From Pseudomonas sp. MYb118 (GTDB taxonomy: Bacteria > Pseudomonadota > Gammaproteobacteria > Pseudomonadales > Pseudomonadaceae): 64,000 bases of DNA. Both the position numbers and the translations under genes were made by a program. Location of the stretch: positions 992,001 to 1,056,000 of the forward strand of contig NZ_JBFRXN010000002.1 in NCBI RefSeq assembly GCF_040947875.1, given 5' to 3'. Positions within the stretch are counted from its first letter, which is position 1, and every line of letters begins with the position of its first letter. Of this stretch, positions 1 to 8,001 are shown piece after piece. The notes under the pieces were generated by a model, which worked only from the letters and a program-made list of their open reading frames with translations, made no database searches and had not been told where the DNA came from.

Positions 1-234
1 GCGATTGCCCTGTCGCGGGTCTATCTGGGCGCGCACTGGCCGACGGATGTGCTGGCCGGCGCCATGCTGGCGGCGTGCGTGTGTGCGGCGAGTCTGGGGT
101 TGATTCAGCGCCAGACACCTCTCAACGCCATGCCTCCGAAAATCTGGTGGCTGGTATTGCCTTCGATGCTCGCGCTATTCGGTTTCTTTGCACTGCGGCA
201 TTTGCCGCATGCGATGCTCAGGTATGCGTACTGA
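1..234 (+). CDS. PAP2-family phosphatase, C-terminal part (gene enters from the left edge)
   Basis: The reading frame is open from the first base and ends in TGA at 232-234. The residues SRVYLGAHWPTD fit the third PAP2 signature (SR-x5-H-x3-D), with the catalytic His and its supporting Asp. Two hydrophobic stretches follow, consistent with the last membrane helices of an integral membrane lipid phosphatase such as an undecaprenyl-pyrophosphate or phosphatidylglycerophosphate phosphatase. The N-terminal half, including motifs 1 and 2, lies outside the window, so substrate cannot be assigned. The family call is secure from the motif; the sub-family is open. Confidence 0.8.
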   Translation, partial: AIALSRVYLGAHWPTDVLAGAMLAACVCAASLGLIQRQTPLNAMPPKIWWLVLPSMLALFGFFALRHLPHAMLRYAY

Positions 235-344
235 TCAGGGCGAGGGTAAATATATATATCGGGTATTTAGTGCAGGGCGAGCTTGCTGTTGATCAATGAC
301 AGGATAATTCGTTGACTCGCAGAGTTTGATTTATTCGTGGCATT

Positions 345-369
345 GATCGCGAGCAAGCTCGCTCCTACG
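345..369 (-). repeat. Single REP element (GTAGGAGCGAGCTTGCTCGCG family)
   Basis: An imperfect palindrome of the type repeated across this window, here without a partner in opposite orientation. It lies 6 bases past the stop of the small minus-strand frame at 376-534. The rest of the spacer 235-344 is AT-rich (TATATATATC near 250) and holds nothing else I can name. Confidence 0.75.
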
Positions 370-375
370 GGCTGC

Positions 376-534
376 TTAAACCCACTGGCGTTTGCGTTGT
401 TCGAGGATCAGGGCATCGGCCATTGCACAAGCAAGCCTGGCGGTGTCTTCGAAAGATTGCTGGCCGGAAATTTTCAGCAGAAAGCCTACTGCAGCGGCTT
501 CCCAGGTAGCGCGTTCGTTAGCGTAGATTGGCAT
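376..534 (-). CDS. Small hypothetical protein, 52 aa
   Basis: A short frame reading MPIYANERATWEAAAVGF at its start and LEQRKRQWV at its end. It begins at ATG 534 and stops at TAA 376. An AAGGGA stretch lies about 8 bases before the ATG and could serve as ribosome binding site. The composition is protein-like: amphipathic, Ala-rich and with a basic C-terminus. It is followed by a REP element, as real genes in this window often are. I do not recognise a family. An overlapping plus-strand frame (337-558) is partly REP-derived and less credible. Beyond it, 535-666 is AT-rich spacer holding nothing else I can name. Confidence 0.45.
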   Translation of the reverse strand: MPIYANERATWEAAAVGFLLKISGQQSFEDTARLACAMADALILEQRKRQWV

Positions 535-666
535 TATTTAAATCCCTTTGTGGTTTGATTGACCCGCTTCTTGCGGGCAATTAAAACTAACCACAACTTG
601 ATCTCTATGCAATGCCAGGCAAACCGGCCAACTATTACCAATTAATTAACTCAATTCATAGTTGAA

Positions 667-1257
667 CTAAGCGAATAACTCACCCTGCAACTCATCCAGC
701 AACGCCTGGATGGCATCCAGTCGCTGTTGCGGGTCATCGAGTTGCAACAGGTCGATCTTGTCGACTTCGGCGAACGGCAACAAATACGCCAATTGATTGG
801 CCAGCGATTGCTGCCCGGTCGCGTCGGTCCCCATGTTCAGCGCTTCGACCATCGGGTGTTCGGCCAGCGCCTTGAGCAAGGCCACCAGATCGGCATCCTC
901 GTCCTGCAACGGTTGCTCGGGTTCGTCTTCGAGCCACTCGACATCGGCGACGGTCAACTGATCGCGCTGGATTTCGCTGCGCAGCACATGGAAACGCCGG
1001 CCACCTTGCACTCGAATGCCCAGCAGGCCGTTGTCCTGCTGCTTGAAATCGGTGATCAGCGCTTCACAACCGACCAGCGCATAGCCCGACGGGGCGATTC
1101 CGACTTCTTCGCCGTCGAGGATACACACCACCCCGAACCCGCCGCCCTGTTTCATGCAGCGGCTGATCATGTCCAGATAGCGCGCCTCGAATATCTGCAA
1201 ATCGAGGATGCAACCGGGAAACAGCACCGTGTTCAACGGGAAAAGCGGCAGGCTCAT
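667..1257 (-). CDS. Lon-protease substrate-binding (LON) domain protein
   Basis: A 196-residue stand-alone LON N-terminal domain (N-terminus MSLPLFPLNTVLFPGC), lacking the AAA+ and protease parts of Lon. Such proteins are common in pseudomonads; their molecular role is not settled. I chose ATG 1257 over ATG 1263 because AAGGA at 1265-1269 is 7 bases from the former but only 1 base from the latter. The Shine-Dalgarno overlaps the stop of the upstream lrgB-type gene, so the two are probably translated from one message with the lrgA-type gene. Confidence 0.85.
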   Translation of the reverse strand: MSLPLFPLNTVLFPGCILDLQIFEARYLDMISRCMKQGGGFGVVCILDGEEVGIAPSGYALVGCEALITDFKQQDNGLLGIRVQGGRRFHVLRSEIQRDQLTVADVEWLEDEPEQPLQDEDADLVALLKALAEHPMVEALNMGTDATGQQSLANQLAYLLPFAEVDKIDLLQLDDPQQRLDAIQALLDELQGELFA

Positions 1258-1267
1258 AGACATTTCC

Positions 1268-1984
1268 TTACACCACCATCGACACCGCCAGCGGCAGCAG
1301 GACCGCCGTGGCCACGCCCATCAGACTCATCGCCAGTGCCGCGAAGGCACCGCATTCTTCGTTTTCCTGCATGGCCACCGCCGTGCCCACCGCATGGGCG
1401 GTCATGCCCAGCGCCATGCCACGCGCCTCGGGACTGTGCACACCAAGCCGGGTGAGCAGGCTCGGGCCGAAGATCGCGCCAATCACCCCGGTGATCAACA
1501 CGAACACCGCCGCCAGTGCCGCGACGCCACCGATCTGCTCGGCCACCAGCATTGCAATCGGCGACGTCACCGATTTCGGCGCCATGGTCATCAGGATCAT
1601 GTGTTCGGCGCCGAACCACCAGCCCAGCAGCACGCCCATGCTCGTGGCAACCACGCCGCCTATCACCAGCGTAGTAAAAATCGGCCAGAACAACTGCCGG
1701 ATACGCCGCAGATTGAGGTAAAGCGGTACGGCCAGCGCCACCGTGGCGGGGCCGAGCAAAATGCTGAGGATCTCGGTGCTCTTGCGATACTCGGCGTACG
1801 TCAGGCCGCAACCCACCAGGACACCGATCACCAGCAACATGGAGACCAGCACCGGCTGCAGGAAGATCCAGCGGGTTTTCTCGAATGCTGCCAGCACCAG
1901 TTGATAGGCACCGAGGGTGATGCCGATGCCAAACAGCGGGTGATGAATCACCGACGTCCACGCGCCTTGCCAGTCGAGCATCAT
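1268..1984 (-). CDS. LrgB/CidB-family membrane protein
   Basis: A 238-residue polytopic inner-membrane protein. It contains LrgB-type conserved stretches such as LGPATVALAVPLY, TMAPKSVTSPIAM and GMTAHAVGTA. In other bacteria LrgB/CidB works with the holin-like LrgA/CidA in murein hydrolase control or in export of small metabolites such as pyruvate. Its start overlaps the stop of the lrgA-type gene upstream by 4 bases, indicating translational coupling. Length and motifs match the family. Which of the proposed roles applies here cannot be told from sequence. Confidence 0.9.
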   Translation of the reverse strand: MMLDWQGAWTSVIHHPLFGIGITLGAYQLVLAAFEKTRWIFLQPVLVSMLLVIGVLVGCGLTYAEYRKSTEILSILLGPATVALAVPLYLNLRRIRQLFWPIFTTLVIGGVVATSMGVLLGWWFGAEHMILMTMAPKSVTSPIAMLVAEQIGGVAALAAVFVLITGVIGAIFGPSLLTRLGVHSPEARGMALGMTAHAVGTAVAMQENEECGAFAALAMSLMGVATAVLLPLAVSMVV

Positions 1985-2343
1985 GGCTGATCCTCTCGAT
2001 GGGCGTGAGGCTTGACCATGCGCTGCATCAGCACCCCGGCGAACGCCATGGACAGCAGCAGCGACAACACCAGCGCACCGACAATCGCCCAGAAGTCGGC
2101 GGCAATGTCACTGGCGTAAACCATCACGCCCACGGCCGGCGGCACCAGCAGCAACGGCAGGTAACGCAACAGGCTGCTGGCCGCCAGGCTCAAGGGCTCA
2201 CCCACCTGGCCACGCACGATCAGGTACACCAGCAGGAGCAACAGGCCGATGATCGGCCCCGGCAACACCGGCACACACAAATGATTGATGGCGGTGCCCA
2301 GCAATTGGAACAACACCAGCCAGGTCAGGCCACGTAACAACAT
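1981..2343 (-). CDS. LrgA/CidA-family holin-like protein
   Basis: A 120-residue membrane protein with four predicted helices and the family stretch VPVLPGPIIGLLLLL. It is the usual partner of the following LrgB-type gene, which it overlaps by 4 bases. I placed the start at ATG 2343 (MLLRGLTW), because a purine-rich GGGGGAGAGGA lies just upstream. A TTG 18 bases further out would put that site inside the coding region. The charged C-terminus is KPHAHREDQP. Confidence 0.88.
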   Translation of the reverse strand: MLLRGLTWLVLFQLLGTAINHLCVPVLPGPIIGLLLLLVYLIVRGQVGEPLSLAASSLLRYLPLLLVPPAVGVMVYASDIAADFWAIVGALVLSLLLSMAFAGVLMQRMVKPHAHREDQP

Positions 2344-2373
2344 CCGTCCTCTCCCCCACAAATTCGCGTCGGC

Positions 2374-2379
2374 ATTATA
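2374..2379 (-). promoter_or_regulatory. Candidate -10 box of the lrgA-lrgB-LON transcript
   Basis: TATAAT on the minus strand, 31 bases upstream of the lrgA-type start. A good -35 hexamer is not evident at 17 bases, so this rests on the -10 match alone. Confidence 0.4.
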
Positions 2380-2525
2380 AGCATGCCAGCGCTATGGACC
2401 GGCATTCGCCAAAAGCATGGTCGGTTGACCGCAGCATTCGCTCATGGTGATCTACAGTGGTATTCCGGGAGGCCTGAATCCTCCCCTTCAAAATTATAAA
2501 ACCGATGAATACAAGGAGAGTCTCA

Positions 2526-2981
2526 ATGCCCTACGTTCCCGTTGCAGAGCTCAAAGACTATGTCGGCAAGGAACTTGGACGTTCCGAATGGCTCACGATC
2601 GACCAGGAGCGCATCAACCTGTTCGCCGAAGCCACTGGAGACTATCAGTTCATCCACGTCGATCCGGTCAAGGCCGCGCAAACGCCCTTTGGCAGCACCA
2701 TTGCACACGGTTTCCTGTCGCTGTCGCTGATTCCCAAACTGATGGAAGACATCCTCGTCCTGCCGCAAGGCCTGAAGATGGTGGTCAACTACGGCCTGGA
2801 CAGCGTGCGCTTCATCCAGCCGGTCAAGGTCGATTCGAAAGTGCGACTCAAGGTCGACCTGACCGAAGTCACCGAGAAGAAACCCGGCCAATGGCTGCTC
2901 AAGGCCACCGCCACCCTGGAGATCGACGGCTCGGAAAAACCGGCCTACATCGCCGAGCCGCTGTCCCTCTGCTTCGTGTAA
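2526..2981 (+). CDS. MaoC-family (R)-specific enoyl-CoA hydratase
   Basis: A 151-residue single hot-dog domain protein. The hydratase-2 motif appears as GDYQFIHVDP at residues 38-47, with Asp39 and His44 as the expected catalytic pair. The next segment, FGSTIAHGFLSLSL, is also typical. Family members hydrate trans-2-enoyl-CoA to (R)-3-hydroxyacyl-CoA, supplying PHA or other hydroxyacyl pools in the cytoplasm. The start at 2526 is set by AAGGAG 8 bases upstream; an in-frame ATG at 2505 has no such site. The gene stands alone. Confidence 0.88.
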   Translation: MPYVPVAELKDYVGKELGRSEWLTIDQERINLFAEATGDYQFIHVDPVKAAQTPFGSTIAHGFLSLSLIPKLMEDILVLPQGLKMVVNYGLDSVRFIQPVKVDSKVRLKVDLTEVTEKKPGQWLLKATATLEIDGSEKPAYIAEPLSLCFV

Positions 2982-3095
2982 AACCCGCGGGATGCGAAGC
3001 AGCGCATGCTGTTTCGCGACCTGTCGCCATTCCCCCATCTATATAAGGTCATGGAGCTGCGGCATACTCGGTCGCCTAATTGCCCGGATCCCGCT

Positions 3096-4814
3096 ATGCG
3101 CTCACTTGCACTGCTCACCCTGACCCTGATGCTCACCGCTTGCGGCGACGGCGAATCGCTGTTGCCCCCCGACGCCCGCCTGCCGGACGGCGGACGCTAT
3201 CGCGGTGACCTGGTCGACGGCTTGCTGCAGGGCCAGGGCCGCGTCGACTACCCCAACGGCAGCTGGTACGCCGGCGGCTTCGACAAGGGCCAGTGGCATG
3301 GCCAGGGCGAATGGCATGGCAGCAACGGCGAAGTCTATCGCGGCACCTTCAACCAGGGCCTGTTCGACGGCCAGGGCACGTTGACCACCAGTGGCAGCAG
3401 CTACACCGGCGGCTTCAAGGCGGGGCGGCGCGATGGTGAAGGCAGCCTGAAGGAAAACGGCATGACCTACCGGGGCGAATTCAAGGCCGATCAGTATTCG
3501 GGACTGGGCCGCCTCGAACTTGAAGACGGCAGTTCGTATCAGGGCCAGTTCGTCCACGGCAAGCCCAACGGCGAGGGCCAGCGCGGCGACGGCAGCGGCA
3601 ATCAATTCACCGGACACTTCAAGGACGGGCAACTGGAAGGCAACGGCACCTTCAACAGCGCCGATGGCGATATCTATGTTGGCGGGTTCAAGAACAACCA
3701 GTTGAACGGCAAGGGTCGCTACGAAAACGCCGACGGCGATGTCTGGCTGGGCCAGTTCAAGGAAGGCTCGCTGAACGGCAAGGGCGAGCTGATCGGCACC
3801 GATGGCAGCCATTACCTCGGTCAGTTCAGCGACTGGCGCTTCAGCGGCCAGGGCCGACTGAACCTGTCCGATGGCAGCTTCTATATCGGCCAGTTCGAAG
3901 GTGACAGCTATAACGGCCGTGGCACGCTGGTGCTCACCGATGGCACCGTACAGAGCGGCATCTGGGCCAACGGCCAACGGGTACGCGACGCCGATGGCAA
4001 GCTGCTGCCCGACAGCCTCGAACTCGGCCTGCTGGCCCAGGGTCGCCTGCTCGATAACGCACTGGCCAATGTGCCGGCCTCCACTTCGGCGGTCGAGCTG
4101 TACACCCTGACCCTCGGCGGCGACGGCAAGCAGAGCGTGTTCCTGCGCGAATCCGACTACGTCAGCAACATGCTCGCCAGCCGTTTCGGTGCCTTTGGCC
4201 AGATCCGCCTGGTCAATCATCGCGACCACCTCGTCGACCGGCCGATGGCCACCCGGGAAAACCTGCGCCGCGCCGCCCTGACGCTGGCCGAACGCAGCGG
4301 CCCGGAAGACCTGATCTTCATCTACCTGACCAGCCACGGCACCAGCGAGCATGAACTGGTGCTCGACCAGCCGCGCATGGAGCTGGCCGACCTGCCGGCC
4401 GATGAACTCGCCGCCGTGCTCGCACCGCTGCGAAACCGCGACAAGGTGATCGTGATTTCGTCCTGCTACTCCGGCGGTTTCATCCCGGCCCTCAAGGACG
4501 AACGCACGCTGATCATGACCGCCTCGCGCGCGGACCGCGTGTCCTTCGGTTGCTCGGAAGAAGCCAACTTCACCTACTTCGGCGACGCGCTGTTCGCCCA
4601 GGCCCTGAACCAGACCGACGACCTGGAACAGGCCTTCAAGCTGGCCAGGGCCACCGTGGCCGAGCGTGAACTGGCGGACGGCTTCGAAGCGTCCGAGCCA
4701 CAGATCTGGGCGCCCAAGACCGTGCTTTCGCACTGGCAATTACTGCGCAAACAGCAGGCACGAAAAGCACTACAAAGTGTCTCTATCAGCAGCGAGGATG
4801 CAAAGAGCAACTAA
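3096..4814 (+). CDS. MORN-repeat lipoprotein with C-terminal C13 (legumain/caspase-like) peptidase domain
   Basis: A 572-residue protein starting with a lipoprotein signal (MRSLALLTLTLMLTACGDGE; lipobox LTAC). Residues about 30-300 hold eleven consecutive MORN-type units of about 23 residues (pattern YxGxFxxGxxxGxG), plus a degenerate twelfth. The C-terminal part contains LTSHGTSEHE with His414 and VISSCYSGG with Cys457, the His/Cys dyad arrangement of clan CD peptidases such as legumain (C13) and caspases. A cell-envelope location is expected from the lipobox. The start at 3096 is chosen because the lipoprotein signal begins there; upstream in-frame codons add an implausible extension. The substrate is unknown. 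Confidence 0.85.
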   Translation: MRSLALLTLTLMLTACGDGESLLPPDARLPDGGRYRGDLVDGLLQGQGRVDYPNGSWYAGGFDKGQWHGQGEWHGSNGEVYRGTFNQGLFDGQGTLTTSGSSYTGGFKAGRRDGEGSLKENGMTYRGEFKADQYSGLGRLELEDGSSYQGQFVHGKPNGEGQRGDGSGNQFTGHFKDGQLEGNGTFNSADGDIYVGGFKNNQLNGKGRYENADGDVWLGQFKEGSLNGKGELIGTDGSHYLGQFSDWRFSGQGRLNLSDGSFYIGQFEGDSYNGRGTLVLTDGTVQSGIWANGQRVRDADGKLLPDSLELGLLAQGRLLDNALANVPASTSAVELYTLTLGGDGKQSVFLRESDYVSNMLASRFGAFGQIRLVNHRDHLVDRPMATRENLRRAALTLAERSGPEDLIFIYLTSHGTSEHELVLDQPRMELADLPADELAAVLAPLRNRDKVIVISSCYSGGFIPALKDERTLIMTASRADRVSFGCSEEANFTYFGDALFAQALNQTDDLEQAFKLARATVAERELADGFEASEPQIWAPKTVLSHWQLLRKQQARKALQSVSISSEDAKSN

Positions 4815-4841
4815 GCTGAACAGTATCAAGGGAGACACACT

Positions 4842-5483
4842 ATGTACTTGACGCCTCAGCATGTATTGCTTGCCGGAGCCACCGGGCTGACCGGTGAACA
4901 TTTGCTCGATCGCCTGCTCAACGAGCCGACCATCACCCGTGTCCTGGCCCCTTCGCGTCGGCCGCTGGCCGAACACCCTCACCTGGAAAACCCGGTCGGC
5001 GACCCGGCGGTGTTCCTGCCGCAGTTGAACGGTCGCGTCGACATCGCCTACTGCTGCCTCGGCACGACCATCAAGCAGGCGGGCTCGGAAGAGGCGTTCC
5101 GCGCGGTCGATCTGGACATGGTGGTGGCTTTCGCCAAACGCGCCCGGGAGATGGGCGCGCGGCACCTGATCGTGATCAGTGCGATCGGCGCCGATCCGAA
5201 ATCGTCGATCTTCTACAACCGGGTCAAAGGGGAGATGGAACAGGCCCTGCGTGCGCAGGACTGGCCGCAGTTGACCATCTGCCGGCCTTCACTGCTGCTG
5301 GGCGAGCGTATCGAACCACGCATGGCCGAGCAGTTCGCCGGACCGCTGTCGCGCCTGATTCCAGGCAAGTACCGCGGCATCGAAGCCTGCCAACTGGCCC
5401 GCGCCATGTGGCGCCTGGCACTGGAAGAACAGGACGGGGTGCGGGTGATCGAGTCGGATGAGCTGCGCAAGTTGGGCAAGTGA
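4842..5483 (+). CDS. NAD(P)-binding Rossmann-fold protein (HTATIP2/YbjT-like)
   Basis: A 213-residue short-chain-dehydrogenase-like protein. The nucleotide-binding GATGLTG (residues 12-18) follows the first beta strand. ISAIGAD and the segment [13 protein letters not shown] (Tyr-x3-Lys) look like the atypical SDR active-site region. Related proteins are annotated as NAD(P)H-binding oxidoreductases or epimerases, with unclear substrates. GGGAGA precedes the ATG by 7 bases. It lies 27 bases after the C13/MORN gene and probably shares its transcript. It ends before a REPIN that separates it from the convergent lipoprotein gene. Confidence 0.8.
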   Translation: MYLTPQHVLLAGATGLTGEHLLDRLLNEPTITRVLAPSRRPLAEHPHLENPVGDPAVFLPQLNGRVDIAYCCLGTTIKQAGSEEAFRAVDLDMVVAFAKRAREMGARHLIVISAIGADPKSSIFYNRVKGEMEQALRAQDWPQLTICRPSLLLGERIEPRMAEQFAGPLSRLIPGKYRGIEACQLARAMWRLALEEQDGVRVIESDELRKLGK

Positions 5484-5506
5484 TTGGTGGTGCCTATGGG
5501 AAAGGC

Positions 5507-5578
5507 TCGCGAGCAGGCTCGCTCCCACATTGGATTTGTGCACACAGAACCCGTGTGGGAGCGAGCCTGCTCGCGATG
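5507..5578. repeat. REPIN (GGGAGCGAGCCTGCTCGCG family)
   Basis: Two inverted REP copies flank a 20-odd-base interior between the convergent genes ending at 5483 and 5591. The copies can pair into a long hairpin and could act as a bidirectional transcript end. Confidence 0.85.
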
Positions 5579-5590
5579 GGTGACCAGGCG

Positions 5591-5875
5591 CTACAACCCA
5601 CCCGTCGCCTGAAAACTCACCCCGATCACCGTCAATACCGACAACGGCAACAGCAGCGTATCGAGCAAGGCACTGGCCGGCAGATCGACGCCCGGATAAC
5701 TCGGCGCCTCTGCGCCAAAGCGGTCTATCGCGCAGCAACCACCGTTCAACGCATACAAGTCCAGCCGCGTCCCGGCATACACGATGGGCGCCCCCGGCTT
5801 GGCGGCGTCCAGCGTACGCGCGGTGGCACAACCGACCAATTGCAAGGCCAGCACCATCACCAGCAGCTTAGTCAT
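5591..5875 (-). CDS. YceK/YidQ-family small lipoprotein
   Basis: A 94-residue protein with a lipoprotein signal peptide (LVGCAT lipobox, Cys16) and the YceK/YidQ-type stretch [18 protein letters not shown] predicted hydrophobic helix near the C-terminus ([13 protein letters not shown]) is usual for the family. The function is unknown. Its start overlaps the end of ubiX by 8 bases, so it is probably the last gene of the mpl-ubiX message. Confidence 0.82.
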   Translation of the reverse strand: MTKLLVMVLALQLVGCATARTLDAAKPGAPIVYAGTRLDLYALNGGCCAIDRFGAEAPSYPGVDLPASALLDTLLLPLSVLTVIGVSFQATGGL

Positions 5876-6500
5876 CGCTGCTCAGATGGTGTTCACCCCA
5901 GCGCGGCAGCATGTCCTGCGGGATGTTCAGCAGATTGAGAATCCGCGCCACGACGAAGTCGACCAGGTCGTCGATGGTTTGTGGCTGGTGATAGAAACCC
6001 GGCGATGCCGGCAGGATCGTCACGCCCATGTTCGACAGCTTGAGCATGTGCTCCAGATGAATGCTCGAATACGGCGCTTCACGGGGAACCAGGATCAGCT
6101 GGCGACGCTCCTTCAGGGTGACATCGGCGGCACGCTCGATCAGGTTGTTGCACGCCCCAGTGGCGATGGCCGACAGCGTGCCGGTGGAGCACGGCACCAC
6201 CACCATGGCCGCCGGGCTGCCAGAGCCGGAAGCCACCGGTGACATCCAGTCTTCCTTGCCATACACGCGGATCTGTCCGTCGGCAGCGCCGGTGTACTCG
6301 GTGAGGAAGGCTTGCATCATCTGGGTTTTCGGCGGCAGCGTCACATCGGTTTCCGTGGCCATCACCAGTTGCGCGGCCTTGGAAATGAGGAAGTGCACCT
6401 CGCGGTCTTCGCGAATCAGGCAGTCCAGCAGGCGCAAGCCATACTGGGCGCCGGAAGCACCGGTCATCGCCAGCGTGATGCGATCCGGGCCGTTGTTCAT
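5868..6500 (-). CDS. ubiX: UbiX flavin prenyltransferase
   Basis: A 210-residue protein with N-terminal [16 protein letters not shown] and the UbiX core segments [15 protein letters not shown] and [17 protein letters not shown]. UbiX makes prenylated FMN, the cofactor of UbiD decarboxylases in ubiquinone synthesis. The ATG at 6500 overlaps the mpl stop by 4 bases (ATGA arrangement). The same order, mpl then ubiX, is seen in P. aeruginosa. Confidence 0.95.
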   Translation of the reverse strand: MNNGPDRITLAMTGASGAQYGLRLLDCLIREDREVHFLISKAAQLVMATETDVTLPPKTQMMQAFLTEYTGAADGQIRVYGKEDWMSPVASGSGSPAAMVVVPCSTGTLSAIATGACNNLIERAADVTLKERRQLILVPREAPYSSIHLEHMLKLSNMGVTILPASPGFYHQPQTIDDLVDFVVARILNLLNIPQDMLPRWGEHHLSSDD

Positions 6501-7846
6501 TTCAGCGCCTCGGCCAGCTTGCCGTGCAGGCCGCCAAAGCCGCCGTTGCTCATGATCACCACATGGGTGCCTGGCTGGGCCTGGCTTTTCACGCGCTCGA
6601 TGATGCCTTCCAGCGAATCGCTGACGATCGACGGAACGGTGCACAGGGCTGCGGTGGCGCCCAGGTCCCAACCGAGGTTGGCCGGTGCGTACCAGATCAC
6701 CTGATCGGCATCGACCACGCTTTCGGGCAAGCCGTCACGGTGGGCGCCGAGCTTCATCGAGTTGGAACGCGGCTCGATGATCGCGATCAACGGCGCGTCG
6801 CCAATGCGCTTGCGCAGGCCGTCGAGGGTGGTAGCGATCGCTGTCGGGTGGTGGGCGAAGTCATCGTAGATGGTGATGCCGCGCACTTCTGCGACTTTTT
6901 CCATACGCCGCTTCACGCTCTTGAACGCGCTCAAGGCGGCAATGCCCATGGCCGGCACAACACCGACGTGGCGCGCTGCAGCCAATGTCGCCAGGGCATT
7001 GGCGACGTTGTGCTGGCCCGTCATGTCCCACTCGACCACGCCTTGGGCCACGCCGTCGAACATCACCTCAAAGGCCGAACCGTCGTCCTTGAGCAACTTG
7101 ACCTGCCACTGCCCGCCGGCACCGGTGGTTTGCACCGGGGTCCAGCAGCCCATTTCGATCACACGCTGTAAGGCGGGCTCGGTGGTGGGATGAATCACCA
7201 GGCCTTCGCTCGGGATGGTCCGTACCAGGTGATGGAACTGCCGTTCGATGGCTGGCAGATCGGGGAAGATGTCCGCGTGATCGAACTCCAGGTTGTTCAG
7301 GATCGCCGTGCGCGGGCGGTAGTGGACGAACTTGGAACGTTTGTCGAAGAACGCGCTGTCGTATTCGTCGGCTTCGATGACGAAAAACGGCGTGCCGCCC
7401 AGCCGCGCGGACACCGAGAAGTTCTGCGGCACGCCGCCGATCAGGAAGCCCGGGCTCATGCCCGCGTGCTCCAGCACCCAGGCGAGCATGCTGCTGGTGG
7501 TGGTTTTGCCGTGCGTGCCCGCGACGGCCAGCACCCAGCGGCCTTGCAGCACGTGGTCGGCCAGCCATTGCGGGCCGGACACATAAGGCAAACCTTTGTT
7601 GAGCACGTACTCGACCGCCGGGTTGCCACGGGACATGGCGTTGCCGATCACCACCAGGTCGGGGGCCGGATCGAGCTGCGCCGGGTCATAACCCTGGGTC
7701 AGTTCAATGCCCTGCGCCTGCAACTGAGTGCTCATCGGTGGATAGACGTTGGCATCGGAGCCCGTCACGTGATGGCCCAGCTCTTTGGCCAGAACCGCCA
7801 TCGAACCCATGAAAGTGCCACAGATACCCAGAATATGAATGTGCAT
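6497..7846 (-). CDS. mpl: UDP-N-acetylmuramate:L-Ala-gamma-D-Glu-meso-DAP ligase
   Basis: A 449-residue Mur ligase of the murein recycling pathway. It attaches the recovered tripeptide L-Ala-gamma-D-Glu-meso-DAP to UDP-MurNAc. The N-terminus [17 protein letters not shown] is characteristic of Mpl, and the ATP loop [11 protein letters not shown] and later [10 protein letters not shown] match Mur ligases. The start at ATG 7846 has GAGG 7 bases upstream. It heads the mpl-ubiX-lipoprotein transcript on the minus strand. Confidence 0.95.
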   Translation of the reverse strand: MHIHILGICGTFMGSMAVLAKELGHHVTGSDANVYPPMSTQLQAQGIELTQGYDPAQLDPAPDLVVIGNAMSRGNPAVEYVLNKGLPYVSGPQWLADHVLQGRWVLAVAGTHGKTTTSSMLAWVLEHAGMSPGFLIGGVPQNFSVSARLGGTPFFVIEADEYDSAFFDKRSKFVHYRPRTAILNNLEFDHADIFPDLPAIERQFHHLVRTIPSEGLVIHPTTEPALQRVIEMGCWTPVQTTGAGGQWQVKLLKDDGSAFEVMFDGVAQGVVEWDMTGQHNVANALATLAAARHVGVVPAMGIAALSAFKSVKRRMEKVAEVRGITIYDDFAHHPTAIATTLDGLRKRIGDAPLIAIIEPRSNSMKLGAHRDGLPESVVDADQVIWYAPANLGWDLGATAALCTVPSIVSDSLEGIIERVKSQAQPGTHVVIMSNGGFGGLHGKLAEALK

Positions 7847-7930
7847 AGTCGACCTCGTAAAACATGGCCGCAGGTTAGCGTAGGGAGGGGAAAATCGCAC
7901 CTTTGTTTCGATTGCGACGCACCGTCTCCC

Positions 7931-7997
7931 TGTAGGAGCGAGCTTGCTCGCGATGGCGTCCTCGAAATCGCCATCGCGAGCAAGCTCGCTCCTACAG
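7931..7997. repeat. REPIN (GTAGGAGCGAGCTTGCTCGCG family)
   Basis: Two near-perfect inverted REP copies with a short interior, between the end of the sigma-54 activator gene (8002) and the start of mpl (7846). It begins within a few bases of the activator stop codon. Confidence 0.88.
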
Positions 7998-8001
7998 GGG
8001 C

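Noticed and set aside
337..558. 73-codon plus-strand frame starting at GTG 337
   Set aside because: Its N-terminal part is translated REP sequence (ALIASKLAPTG); the minus-strand frame at 376-534 is more protein-like.
5480..5938. Plus-strand frame continuing past the NAD(P)-binding gene
   Set aside because: It runs through the REPIN and antisense to the small lipoprotein gene; REP translations give repeated peptides such as RAGSLPH that recur in unrelated frames of this window.
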